DNA from: an uncultured Porphyromonas sp.
GTDB taxonomy: Bacteria > Bacteroidota > Bacteroidia > Bacteroidales > Porphyromonadaceae
NCBI RefSeq assembly: GCF_915070105.1
Contig: NZ_CAJZFJ010000021.1
Span: forward strand, 1-33,218
Length of the DNA: 33,218 nucleotides
Direction: 5' to 3'
Both the position numbers and the translations under genes were made by a program. Under the pieces are notes generated by a model. The model had not been told where the DNA came from and did not search any database. It saw only the letters and a program-made list of their open reading frames with translations. Within the stretch, counting starts at the first letter, position 1. Each line of letters starts with the position of its first letter. Below, one piece after another: positions 8,522-16,576 of the stretch.

Positions 8522-8675
8522 CTGTACTCTGGGTGTCGGATGACCAGACATATACCTGCTATCTAGGAGGGGTCTGTATACACGTGTGTACACAACTGTA
8601 TACCCACGTGTACACAACTGTGTACACACGTGTATACTGTAGCGCTCTCGGTATGTCCTCTGTAGCGCTCTCGTA
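8522..8675. repeat. Dispersed 155-bp repeat, copy 2, with three phased palindromes
   Basis: This is the same element, in the same orientation, as 571-725. The palindromes are GTATACACGTGTGTACAC (8576-8593), GTATACCCACGTGTACAC (8598-8615) and GTGTACACACGTGTATAC (8620-8637). Their centres are at 8584.5, 8606.5 and 8628.5, again exactly 22 bp apart. The centres are ACGTGT-like instead of the ACGCGT of copy 1. The right flank AGCGCTCTCGGTATGTCCTC aligns with AGCGATCTAAGTATCTCCTC of copy 1. It lies between the divergent uvrA and ddl genes. Confidence 0.8.
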
Positions 8676-8998
8676 TATCGCTCTCTAGGGGCTAACGGCT
8701 GACGCTGCAGTCAGGGATAGCTGAGGCTCCCTCGACGGGAATAGTTTCTCTCAAAGTACCCCAAGGGGGCATGATAGAGGCGATCGTGCGCCTGCCCTCT
8801 CCTCTCCTTGGGGAGTATGTTTGCCCCCTTCTACCTACGCCCGCCCCTCACGCTTGCCGAGAGCCTTAGGGCAATCGTCCCATAGAGCGGATGATGAGCT
8901 GGGTGCGCTCTGGTTGGGCGGGTGACGGCACACTGGGGGAGTGAGCCCTTTGTGCCCTGCTCGAGTCCTCGTATGGGGTAGTTACCGGGGAAAAGGGG
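8676..8998. other. Gene-less stretch upstream of ddl
   Basis: I see no gene, RNA or clear terminator. The stretch is G+C-rich and contains a few imperfect complementary runs, such as CCCCAAGGGGG near 8760 and CTTGGGGAG near 8807. A frame open from 8941 joins the ddl frame but lies upstream of the likely promoter. Confidence 0.4.
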
Positions 8999-9006
8999 TA
9001 CATTTG
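8999..9006 (+). promoter_or_regulatory. Putative -7 box TACATTTG for ddl
   Basis: An exact TAnnTTTG match lies 48 bp before the ATG at 9055. It lies inside the longer open frame that begins at 8941, so it argues for the internal start at 9055. Confidence 0.5.
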
Positions 9007-9054
9007 TTCCTGAATCGGATAGTCTCCGATGACATTTCTTATAGCAATTCTAGT

Positions 9055-10050
9055 ATGAACTTACCCAACATAGCTGTCGTAGCAGGAGGATATTCGGGTG
9101 AATATTCCGTATCTCTACGCAGTGCTTCTGGTATCCTCTCTTGGATCGATCGCAGTGCTTTCTCTCCTTACTTAGTCGTTGTGGAGCGAGAGGGCTGGTT
9201 CGTCCACCTAGGGGAGGGGAGCGAGCCTATCCCAGTGAATAAGGACGACTTTAGCTTCCTCAGTCCTACGGGGCAGATACGCTTTGATTATGCCTTCATC
9301 ACGGTGCACGGTACCCCTGGGGAGAATGGGCTTCTGCAGGGCTACCTTGATCTAGTCGGTGTGCCCTACAATACGGGGGGCGTACTGACCGAGGCGCTGA
9401 CCTTCAGTAAGTATCACTGCAATCGTTACCTCGCCTCCTTCCCTCATCTGCGGGTAGCGGACTCGGTACGTCTGCGCCAGGATATGCCACAGCCCTCGTC
9501 GCATGAGCTCGTGGAGCGTCTTGGGCTCCCTCTCTTCGCCAAGCCCAATGCGGGAGGGTCGAGTGTGGCTACCTCTCGGGTGGATACAGAGGCAGAGCTG
9601 GAGCGGGCTATCCGTGAGGCCTTCACCGAGTGTGACGAAGTACTCCTCGAGCGGTTCATCGCTGGCGTGGAGGTCACCTGCGGGTGCTATGAGGCTGGGG
9701 GAGCCTTTCATCCTCTGCCCGTGACGGAGGTTGTCCCCAAGGGGGCTTTCTTTGACTTCGATGCCAAGTACAACGGCGCAGTCGAGGAGATTACCCCCGC
9801 ACGCATATCCCCCGAAGCTACGACGCTCATCCAGCAGCTGACCTCGGAGATCTACCGCCACATAGATGCTCGGGGGATCATACGTGTAGACTATATCATC
9901 GAGGCAGATGGCCTACCCACGCTTCTGGAGGTCAATACGACCCCAGGTATGACGCCTACGAGCTTCATCCCTCAGCAGGTAGCAGCTGCTGGGCTCACCA
10001 TGCCCCAGGTGCTCACCTCTATTATTCGTGAACGCCTACCTCAGGCTTAA
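9055..10050 (+). CDS. ddl: D-alanine--D-alanine ligase
   Basis: This cytoplasmic ATP-grasp enzyme joins two D-alanines for the peptidoglycan precursor. From the ATG at 9055 the protein has 331 residues, normal for Ddl. The family start NIAVVAGGYSGEYSVSL begins at residue 5, HGTPGENG is at 85-92, the ATP-binding loop KPNAGGSSVATSRV is at about 163-176, and the metal-binding end LLEVNTTPGMTPTSF is at 290-304. The frame is open further upstream to a GTG at 8941, but those 38 residues match nothing in the family and overlap the promoter box, so I reject them. The acyltransferase gene begins 14 bp downstream, which suggests one cell-envelope operon. Confidence 0.95.
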   Translation: MNLPNIAVVAGGYSGEYSVSLRSASGILSWIDRSAFSPYLVVVEREGWFVHLGEGSEPIPVNKDDFSFLSPTGQIRFDYAFITVHGTPGENGLLQGYLDLVGVPYNTGGVLTEALTFSKYHCNRYLASFPHLRVADSVRLRQDMPQPSSHELVERLGLPLFAKPNAGGSSVATSRVDTEAELERAIREAFTECDEVLLERFIAGVEVTCGCYEAGGAFHPLPVTEVVPKGAFFDFDAKYNGAVEEITPARISPEATTLIQQLTSEIYRHIDARGIIRVDYIIEADGLPTLLEVNTTPGMTPTSFIPQQVAAAGLTMPQVLTSIIRERLPQA

Positions 10051-10064
10051 TTACTACGATCACT

Positions 10065-11228
10065 ATGGATACCGATAAGTATAAGAGCATTCGCCCCCTG
10101 ACCCCAGAGGAGGTACCTACTGCTATCGCTCAGATCACCTCGCTAGCTCCCCTACGTGAGGTCTACGAGGGACTCGGGCTAAGTGCTAGCTGGGACGAAC
10201 TGATGGCGGTGCTCAAGACCTGCCACAGTGTCGAGGACTTCAAGAGTCGGGTTAGCTACCATTGGGTCAAGCACATCATGGAGCACTGCTGTCGCTCTGT
10301 CGAGCTCACCGGCACGGAGCATATCTCGCAGGCTGGTGCCTACACCTATATCTCCAACCATAGAGATATCATCCTCGACTCGGCCTTCCTCAACGTACTC
10401 CTCGTCGATGCTGGGGCGCACTTCCCCGAGATCGCTATCGGGGATAACCTCATGATCTATCCTTGGGTAGAGACCCTCGTCAAGCTCAATGGTAGCTTCC
10501 TCGTGCGTCGTAACCTCCAGGGTCGGGAGGTTCTACTCGCTGCCAAGCTCCTCTCCGAATACATGCACGAGGCAGTGGGCGAAGGGAAGAGCCTGTGGAT
10601 CGCACAGCGTGAAGGACGTGCCAAGGACTCCTCCGATGAGACACAGCCTGCTCTGCTGAAGATGCTCAGTCTAGGCTCGGGACAGCGAGAGGCGGTAGCT
10701 GCACTTACGCCCCTGAATATCGTCCCCGTGACCTGCAGCTATGAGTATGACCCCTGTGACTATCTCAAGGCGCAGGAGATGCAGCTCAAGCGGGATGTCG
10801 AGGGCTTCAAGAAGAGCCCCGAGGATGATGGCATAAATATGAAGACGGGAGTCTTTGGCTGGAAGGGACGTGTCTCCTTCCACATCGGGCGACCCCTCTC
10901 AGAGCTCCTCGTGGGGATAGACTTGCCTGAGGGGGATCAAGCCCGTTATGCCAGCCTAGCGGCTGTACTGGATCGGGAGATCCATCGGGGCTATGCCCTC
11001 TATCCAATCAACTATGTAGCTGCCGATGAGCTACGGGGCGAGACCTCCCTCAGCCAGCACTATACGCCCGACGAACGTGCCGAGGCTCTTCGCTACATCG
11101 ATACCCGTATTGCGCTCATACGTTTGCCCGAAGGCCTTGCCCCCGATGAGCCTTTCCTCCGTAAGGCACTTCTAACGATGTATGCCAACCCTGTGTACAA
11201 CAAGCTAAGAGCCTATGATCCGAGCTAA
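10065..11228 (+). CDS. PlsC-like glycerophospholipid/acyl-acceptor acyltransferase
   Basis: The 387-residue protein has an acyltransferase core. YISNHRDIILDSAFL at 95-109 stands where the family's HX4D catalytic motif sits, and FLVRR (145-149) and IAQREGRAKDSS (179-190) correspond to the later acceptor-binding blocks. H99 is followed by D101 and D105, so the histidine-aspartate spacing is not the standard HX4D. I recall the HRDIxLD form from Bacteroidota acyltransferases annotated as glycerol or lysophosphatidate acyltransferases. No clear transmembrane helix is visible. The substrate is unknown; phospholipid or other envelope lipid synthesis is likely. It lies 14 bp after ddl and overlaps the next gene by 14 bp. 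Confidence 0.75.
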   Translation: MDTDKYKSIRPLTPEEVPTAIAQITSLAPLREVYEGLGLSASWDELMAVLKTCHSVEDFKSRVSYHWVKHIMEHCCRSVELTGTEHISQAGAYTYISNHRDIILDSAFLNVLLVDAGAHFPEIAIGDNLMIYPWVETLVKLNGSFLVRRNLQGREVLLAAKLLSEYMHEAVGEGKSLWIAQREGRAKDSSDETQPALLKMLSLGSGQREAVAALTPLNIVPVTCSYEYDPCDYLKAQEMQLKRDVEGFKKSPEDDGINMKTGVFGWKGRVSFHIGRPLSELLVGIDLPEGDQARYASLAAVLDREIHRGYALYPINYVAADELRGETSLSQHYTPDERAEALRYIDTRIALIRLPEGLAPDEPFLRKALLTMYANPVYNKLRAYDPS

Positions 11229-12798
11229 GAAGCTACACAAGTACCTAGGCATCCCCCTTTGTTTCCTCCTCTTCCTAGCCTCCCTCTCTGGGGTTATCCT
11301 CAATCATCGTGACCTGTTGCAACAGGTGGATGTCCCCCGTGCTCTGCTCCCGAAGGGCTACCGCTTCGACCACTGGAATAATGGTGCTGTCCGAGGGGTC
11401 TTGCGCTCTGATAGCCTTGCCTATATCTATGGTGGGGTCGGGGTCTGGCGTACCGATAGTGCTCTGTCGGCACCTGCGGTACTCCTCGATGAGGGCTTCG
11501 TCAAGGGTGGGGACGAAGCTAAGATCATGTCGATGGCACGAGACCGAGAGGGGCGGATCTGGGTAGCCTCGCAGTATCGCCTCTATAGGCTCCATAGCTC
11601 GGGGGAGCGATGGGAGCAGCAGCCTATGCCCTCCTCCGTACAAGGGCGCCTAGCTGACCTGCAGATCCGTGGGGATAGTGTACTGCTCCTGAGCCGTTCA
11701 CTCCTCTATACACGCTCCCTATCTAGCCCCGAATGGACGACCTACGAGCTGGGCAAGCCCGATGGATATACTGGGCGCATTCTGCTCTTCCAGATCGTAT
11801 GGGCACTACATAGTGGAGAGTACTTCGGTCTAGCAGGTCGCCTCATAGTGGACTTCATCGGTCTGCTGGTGATGGTGCTGTGTCTGACGGGGATCTTCTA
11901 CTCTCTGTATAGTCATAGGCTGATGGGGAAGAAGAACAAGCGAGGCACGAAGAAGGCCTCTGAGGCCAAGCAACGTCTCTCGCGTAAGCTCTCCTTCCAT
12001 TTCAAGCTACATAAGAGGCTAGGCACTAAGCTCTTCTACGTCGTGCTCTTCGTCTTCGCCACGGGCTGGCTACTACGTCCTCCTATGATGCTTCCCCTCA
12101 TCTTCACGGAGGCTCGCCCCAATAGCTTCAGCCCACTCTATAGCGATAATCCTTGGTTTGATCGCCTTAGAGCCATCCGATATGACGAGGTGAACGGCTC
12201 GTGGCTGCTCTCTACGAGTGAAGGCTTCTTCACCCTCTCTTCCCTCACTGCCAAGCCCGAGAAGTGGATCTACCAGCCACAGATCAGTCCGATGGGGATC
12301 AATGCCTTTGCCCAGCGACCTGACGGCTCTTGGCTCATGGGATCATTTACGGGACTCTTCGAGGTGCGCCCCGGACATCCTGATGCCGTCCGCAATTACT
12401 TCACCCACGAGGTGATCCGTGAGGTGAAGATGGGGCGACCCGTAGGTACCTACGCTGTCTCTGGGCTCGTCGCAGGGGAGGATGCCGAGCATGATCTCGT
12501 CTTCCTCTACGACAAGGGTGCGGTAAGGCGTACGGATAAGGGTGAGGACAGAGCCCAGCAGACGGCCTTCACTCCCCAGCCTAGCGAACTGAATGCTATG
12601 CCTTATTCTCTCTGGCAGGCTGCGCTGGAGCTCCATGCAGGTCGCCTCTACAAGCCCTTCTTGGGTAAGTGGGGAACGGACCTCTTTATCTTCATCCTTG
12701 GCCTAGCCTCGATCATTGTCCTCGTCACGGGGCTACGCTCCCGTCGGCGCAAGCGCAAGGCCGAGCAACCTCCCTCCTCCAGCGAAGCTACCTCCTAG
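11215..12798 (+). CDS. PepSY-associated (PepSY_TM-type) inner-membrane protein
   Basis: The 527-residue protein looks like the PepSY-associated membrane family, often linked with iron or heme uptake and reduction. Residues about 10-32 form the first membrane helix, in the typical opening KLHKYLGIPLCFLLFLASLSG followed by a periplasmic stretch. FQIVWALHSGEYFG (about 192-205) and the helix after it resemble the conserved LHtG region. A basic cytoplasmic loop (KKNKRGTKKAS) separates this from LHKRLGTKLFYVVLFVFATG (a third helix), and a final helix near 493-512 precedes a basic tail. The long soluble parts have beta-propeller-like phrases (DREGRIWVASQYRLYRL, RPDGSWLMGSFTGLFEV), so a sensor or electron-transfer role is possible. 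The ATG lies inside the end of the acyltransferase gene, indicating translational coupling. Confidence 0.7.
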   Translation: MIRAKKLHKYLGIPLCFLLFLASLSGVILNHRDLLQQVDVPRALLPKGYRFDHWNNGAVRGVLRSDSLAYIYGGVGVWRTDSALSAPAVLLDEGFVKGGDEAKIMSMARDREGRIWVASQYRLYRLHSSGERWEQQPMPSSVQGRLADLQIRGDSVLLLSRSLLYTRSLSSPEWTTYELGKPDGYTGRILLFQIVWALHSGEYFGLAGRLIVDFIGLLVMVLCLTGIFYSLYSHRLMGKKNKRGTKKASEAKQRLSRKLSFHFKLHKRLGTKLFYVVLFVFATGWLLRPPMMLPLIFTEARPNSFSPLYSDNPWFDRLRAIRYDEVNGSWLLSTSEGFFTLSSLTAKPEKWIYQPQISPMGINAFAQRPDGSWLMGSFTGLFEVRPGHPDAVRNYFTHEVIREVKMGRPVGTYAVSGLVAGEDAEHDLVFLYDKGAVRRTDKGEDRAQQTAFTPQPSELNAMPYSLWQAALELHAGRLYKPFLGKWGTDLFIFILGLASIIVLVTGLRSRRRKRKAEQPPSSSEATS

Positions 12799-12834
12799 TC
12801 GGTAGCACAGCCCCCTCCCATTACTTTTCGCTTC

Positions 12835-12885
12835 CCCCCGAGGCTTAGCTTGCACGTAGGCTAAGTCTCGGGGGTGCTTTTTCTC
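12835..12885 (+). terminator. Terminator after the ddl operon
   Basis: A 15-bp stem (12835-12849 with 12860-12874, one G-T wobble) closes a 10-nt loop. It is followed by TGCTTTTTCTC. The rest of the gap to 13099 is G+C-rich with no gene, only the promoter box at 13056. Confidence 0.85.
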
Positions 12886-13055
12886 TCCCGAGCCTATCGA
12901 GCATGCTTCCTCGGATGCCTTTCTACTGTCTGCCCCGAGATAGTGGGGATACCTGTGGAGAGGTAGTGAGGGCGATCCTTCGAGGGGAGCAAGAGGGGGC
13001 TGTGGCGGGCGTTGAGGGGGAGGCAAAGGAGCTGGAGGTACGAGGGAAAATTAGC

Positions 13056-13063
13056 TACCTTTG
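13056..13063 (+). promoter_or_regulatory. Putative -7 box TACCTTTG for the nif3 operon
   Basis: An exact TAnnTTTG match lies 36 bp before the ATG at 13100. The same octamer recurs before argS and the leader upstream of carA. No clear -33 element is seen. Confidence 0.55.
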
Positions 13064-13099
13064 GGGGTGAAATCAAAGACGGACTAGAAACTGCAGATT

Positions 13100-14197
13100 A
13101 TGATACGAGTACATGAGGTGTGGGATGCCCTAGAGGCGAAGATCCCTTCGGCACTGCAAGAGAGCTATGACAACTGTGGCCTTCAGGTCGGGGATCCATC
13201 GGCAGTGGCTACGGGTGTCCTCTGCTGCGTGGATGTCACCGAAGATGTCATCAGAGAGGCTATCGAGCGAGGAGCAAATGTCATCATCGCCCATCACCCC
13301 CTCCTATTTAAGGGACTTAAGCGTATCGGCACCTCGAGCTATATCGAGCGGTGTGTGCGCCTAGCCCTCCAGCATGGGATCAGTATCTATGCCGCACACA
13401 CTTCGGCGGACAATGCCCCTGAGGGACTGAACTACCTGCTGGCTCGTGACCTCGGTCTCCAGCGAGTGCGGGTACTAGAGCCTTCGCCGAACCTGCTCGT
13501 GGAGCTGGTGACCTTTGTCCCCAGAGCCCATACCGAGGCTGTCTCAGCTGCTCTCTGGGAGGCAGGGGCAGGCCGTCTAGGAGCTTACGATAGCTGCAGC
13601 TACCGCTCTCAGGGCGAGGGAACGTTCCGTGCGCTCGATGGTGCACAGCCCTTTGTAGGGCAGGTGGGTACCCTGCATCGAGAGCCAGAGGATCGGCTGA
13701 GCGTCGTCTTACCAGCCTACCTCGAGGGGCGAGTGGAGGAGGCTCTCCTTCGCTCCCATCCCTACGAGACCCCCGCTTATAGCTTTGTAGCTCTGCGGAA
13801 TCAGGATCGGACTACTGGTAGCGGTATCATCGGGGATCTCCCAGAGCCTCTCCCCTTGACGACCTTCCTCTCTGAGGTAGAGAGCTACTTCGAGACACGA
13901 CAGCTACGCTATAGTGTTACGAAGAAGGAGACCGTAAGCCGAGTCGCCCTATGCGGGGGAGCTGGGGCATTCCTCTGGAGGAAGGCTCGGGCACTAGGCG
14001 CTGACATCTTCATCACGGGAGAAGCGAAGTATAATGACTACTTTGACTGCGAAGGGAGTCCCGTCCTCGTCACTGTCGGTCACTACGAGAGCGAAAAGAT
14101 AGCCTCACGGTTACTGGCGGAAATCATTTCAGCGAAAATAGCTAACTTTGCGGTCTATCAAAGCGAGTTAGACTCCAATCCTATAATAGCGCTATAG
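13100..14197 (+). CDS. Nif3-like dinuclear metal centre protein (YqfO/YbgI family)
   Basis: The 365-residue protein has the two Nif3 half-domains that hold a dinuclear metal site. ESYDNCGLQVGD is at 21-32, IAHHPLLFKGLKRI at 63-76 supplies H65/H66, YAAHTSADNAPEGLN at 97-111 supplies H100, and ITGEAKYNDYFD plus GHYESE (H328, E330) close the site. The middle (about 130-233, ending SHPYETPAYSFVAL) is the PII/CutA-like insertion found in the longer YqfO type; short YbgI types of about 250 residues lack it. The true biochemical role is unsettled: members are annotated as GTP cyclohydrolase 1 type 2 or as hydrolases. It is followed 10 bp later by the zinc-ribbon coiled-coil gene, its usual partner in Bacteroidota. 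Confidence 0.9.
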   Translation: MIRVHEVWDALEAKIPSALQESYDNCGLQVGDPSAVATGVLCCVDVTEDVIREAIERGANVIIAHHPLLFKGLKRIGTSSYIERCVRLALQHGISIYAAHTSADNAPEGLNYLLARDLGLQRVRVLEPSPNLLVELVTFVPRAHTEAVSAALWEAGAGRLGAYDSCSYRSQGEGTFRALDGAQPFVGQVGTLHREPEDRLSVVLPAYLEGRVEEALLRSHPYETPAYSFVALRNQDRTTGSGIIGDLPEPLPLTTFLSEVESYFETRQLRYSVTKKETVSRVALCGGAGAFLWRKARALGADIFITGEAKYNDYFDCEGSPVLVTVGHYESEKIASRLLAEIISAKIANFAVYQSELDSNPIIAL

Positions 14198-14207
14198 AGC
14201 ATTTATA

Positions 14208-15080
14208 ATGGCGAAAGAAACAACGAAGAAGACTACAACGGCAGCGAAGAAGACCGCAAAGAAGGCTGAGGCTCCCGTCGTCCAGACCGAGGAGGTCGTC
14301 GAGCAGCCCGTCGCTGATCCTGCTGTCAGCTCCCGCGAAGGAAGTGTCGCAGATAAGCTCATCGCACTGAGCCGTCTGCAGGAGACCTTTACCAAGATCG
14401 ATCATATCAAGACCCTGCGTGGCGAACTCCCACTAGAAGTGCAGGATCTCGAGGATGAGATCGCAGGGATGGAGACACGTCTAAAGCATCTCGAGGAGGA
14501 CAACAAGCGACAGAAGCAAGCCATCGCCACCGAGAAGGCTCGTATCGTGACCTCGGAGGAGAAGATCGAGAAGTACAAGGTACAGCTCGACAATGTCAAG
14601 AATAACCGCGAGTACGATAACCTCTCCAAGGAGATCGAGTTCCAGGGACTCGAGATCGAGCTTTCCCAGAAGCGTATCAACGAGGGCAATGCTGACATCC
14701 AGCAGCGTAGCGAGCGTATCTCCGCCCTTAAGGAGACGATAGCTGAGCGCAAGATCGACCTACAGTCCAAGCAGGAAGAACTAGCTCGTATCAAGAACGA
14801 GACGAAGCAAGAGGAAGAAGCTCTACGTGCTGATGCCATCCGCCTAGAGGAGGGGATCGAGGAGCGTCTCCTACATGCCTTTCGCCGTATCCGTGAGGGG
14901 GCTCGCAATGGTCTAGCCGTAGTGCCCATTGACCGTGATGCCTGCGGAGGTTGCTTCAATAAGATTCCTCCCCAGCGTCAGGTAGACCTGAAGCTCCACA
15001 AGAAGATCATTGTCTGCGAATACTGCGGACGTATCCTCGTCGATCCCGAGCTCATCGAGGAGGCTCACGAGCACCAGTAG
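14208..15080 (+). CDS. C4-type zinc-ribbon coiled-coil protein (CT398-like)
   Basis: The 290-residue soluble protein has three parts. An Ala/Lys/Thr-rich and then acidic N-terminus covers 1-45. A long charged coiled coil of E, K, R and L heptads spans about 50-225. The C-terminal zinc ribbon is C246-x2-C249-x20-C270-x2-C273. This architecture is that of the zf-RING_7/CT398 family; chlamydial CT398 has been reported to bind sigma-54. The function in Bacteroidota is unknown; the conserved neighbourhood with nif3 suggests a shared process. It sits 10 bp after nif3 and 4 bp before tilS, so the three genes form a tight operon. Confidence 0.88.
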   Translation: MAKETTKKTTTAAKKTAKKAEAPVVQTEEVVEQPVADPAVSSREGSVADKLIALSRLQETFTKIDHIKTLRGELPLEVQDLEDEIAGMETRLKHLEEDNKRQKQAIATEKARIVTSEEKIEKYKVQLDNVKNNREYDNLSKEIEFQGLEIELSQKRINEGNADIQQRSERISALKETIAERKIDLQSKQEELARIKNETKQEEEALRADAIRLEEGIEERLLHAFRRIREGARNGLAVVPIDRDACGGCFNKIPPQRQVDLKLHKKIIVCEYCGRILVDPELIEEAHEHQ

Positions 15081-15084
15081 GCCT

Positions 15085-16491
15085 ATGCCTCATCCGCTCC
15101 TCGTGCGGGTCTCGGAGACGATACGGTCTCACCAGCTCCTACCCACCGGGAGGGAGCAGATACATCTTGCCATCAGTGGGGGCGCAGACTCTGTAGCCCT
15201 ACTGATGGCTCTTTTAGCTTTAGGCTATGGAGCGCATCTACGGCTCCTGCACTGCGATTTCGCCCTGAGGGGCGAGGAGAGTGATGGGGATGAGGCTTTT
15301 GTCCGTAGCCTAGCAGAGCAGCACGGCCTTCCCTATCTCGTCCAGCACTTTGACACCCGAGCCTATGTAGCGGCCCACCCAGGAGTCTCTGTGGAGATGG
15401 GGGCGAGGGAGCTCCGCTATCGTTGGTTTGCCGTCCTGAGGGATCAGGCGAATGTGCCTACGGTCACTGCCGTAGCTCATAATGCGGATGACCAGATAGA
15501 GACCCTCCTGCTGAACCTCTCGATGGGGACAGGTATAAGGGGCGTGAGTGGTATGCCTTACCGCAGGGATACGGATGGGGTTATTCGTCCCCTGATGGAC
15601 TGCCCGAGGGCACTAGTCCTCGACTATCTCCGCTCTCTTGGTCAGCCTTACTGCGAGGATAGCTCCAACGCAGACCTACGCTATCGGCGTAATCTCATTC
15701 GCCACCGCTTAATCCCTTTGCTGGAGGAGCTCAACCCTTCCTTCCGTAGAGCTGCCGAGCGTACTCTAGAGAATCTCCGTGGGGTGGAGACGCTTTACCT
15801 AGAGCGGGTAGAGGAGCTTCGGTGGGAGCTCCTCACAGAGCGAGGACAGATCAGTGTGCCGGGTATCCTCGGCTCCTCGGCTCCACAGACGCTACTCTAC
15901 GAACTCCTTCACCCCTATGGCTTCTCTCGGGAGCTCGTCCTACAGATCCACTCGCAGCTAAGAGAGGGAACTGCAGGAGCTACCTTTCACAGCGATGGGT
16001 ATACCCTGGTGCGGGGAAGTGAGTATCTGGAGCTGAGCCCACGAGACGAGGAGATCGTAGCCTATCAAGAGACGATTGATATAGCCGAGGGGGGAGTGAT
16101 AACCCTTCCCTCGGGCTCTGTACTCAGGTGGGGAGTCTATCCTAGTCCCGAGAATCATCGTAGCCTCCTTCCTCTGCCCCCTAATGAAGCTCTCTATGAC
16201 TACGAGGCATTGGGGGTGACAGAGCTCTTGATCCGCAGACGTGAGGAGGGGGATGCCCTCTATCCCTATGGCATGAAGGGGCGCAAGCTCCTCCGCCGTA
16301 TCTTCATCGATGGCAAATATAGCCACCGAGATCGGGCAGAGGCACTGCTTCTCGTCCGAGGGGATCAGATCCTTTGGCTCATTGGGCACGTCCCCGATCG
16401 TCGGTATGCCCTATCAGCAGAGACCAAGCTGGTCCTGCACCTTCGCCTAAGTAGCCCTCTTGGAGAAGAGAGGGATAGGGAGGAAGAGTAG
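15085..16491 (+). CDS. tilS: tRNA(Ile)-lysidine synthase
   Basis: TilS converts C34 of tRNA-Ile(CAU) to lysidine with lysine and ATP, changing both decoding and charging; it is normally essential. The 468-residue protein has the PP-loop SGGADS at 31-36, then HCDFALRGEESDGDEAFV and AHNADDQIETLLLNLSMGTG, the family's other active-site blocks. The C-terminal tRNA-binding domain is present (GMKGRKLLRRIFIDGKYSHR, then LIGHVPDRRYALS). The frame is open upstream to 15010, but that would overlap the zinc-ribbon gene by 71 bp; the ATG at 15085, 4 bp after its stop, is the sensible start. It is the last gene of the nif3 operon. Confidence 0.94.
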   Translation: MPHPLLVRVSETIRSHQLLPTGREQIHLAISGGADSVALLMALLALGYGAHLRLLHCDFALRGEESDGDEAFVRSLAEQHGLPYLVQHFDTRAYVAAHPGVSVEMGARELRYRWFAVLRDQANVPTVTAVAHNADDQIETLLLNLSMGTGIRGVSGMPYRRDTDGVIRPLMDCPRALVLDYLRSLGQPYCEDSSNADLRYRRNLIRHRLIPLLEELNPSFRRAAERTLENLRGVETLYLERVEELRWELLTERGQISVPGILGSSAPQTLLYELLHPYGFSRELVLQIHSQLREGTAGATFHSDGYTLVRGSEYLELSPRDEEIVAYQETIDIAEGGVITLPSGSVLRWGVYPSPENHRSLLPLPPNEALYDYEALGVTELLIRRREEGDALYPYGMKGRKLLRRIFIDGKYSHRDRAEALLLVRGDQILWLIGHVPDRRYALSAETKLVLHLRLSSPLGEERDREEE

Positions 16492-16519
16492 GGTAGGGAG
16501 CTATCCCCCCTAGAAAGTG

Positions 16520-16527
16520 TACCTTTG
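16520..16527 (+). promoter_or_regulatory. Putative -7 box TACCTTTG for argS
   Basis: An exact TAnnTTTG match lies 49 bp before the argS ATG and 28 bp after the tilS stop. No terminator is visible between tilS and argS, so read-through is also possible. Confidence 0.5.
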
Positions 16528-16576
16528 TCCCTCCCAAGGTTGATTATAAGCAGAATAAATAAAGCATAGAACGAGT

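Noticed and set aside
8941..9054. Upstream GTG start for ddl
   Set aside because: The extra 38 residues do not fit the family, and a promoter box lies inside them.
15010..15084. Upstream start for tilS
   Set aside because: It would overlap the zinc-ribbon gene by 71 bp; the ATG at 15085 gives the normal TilS start.
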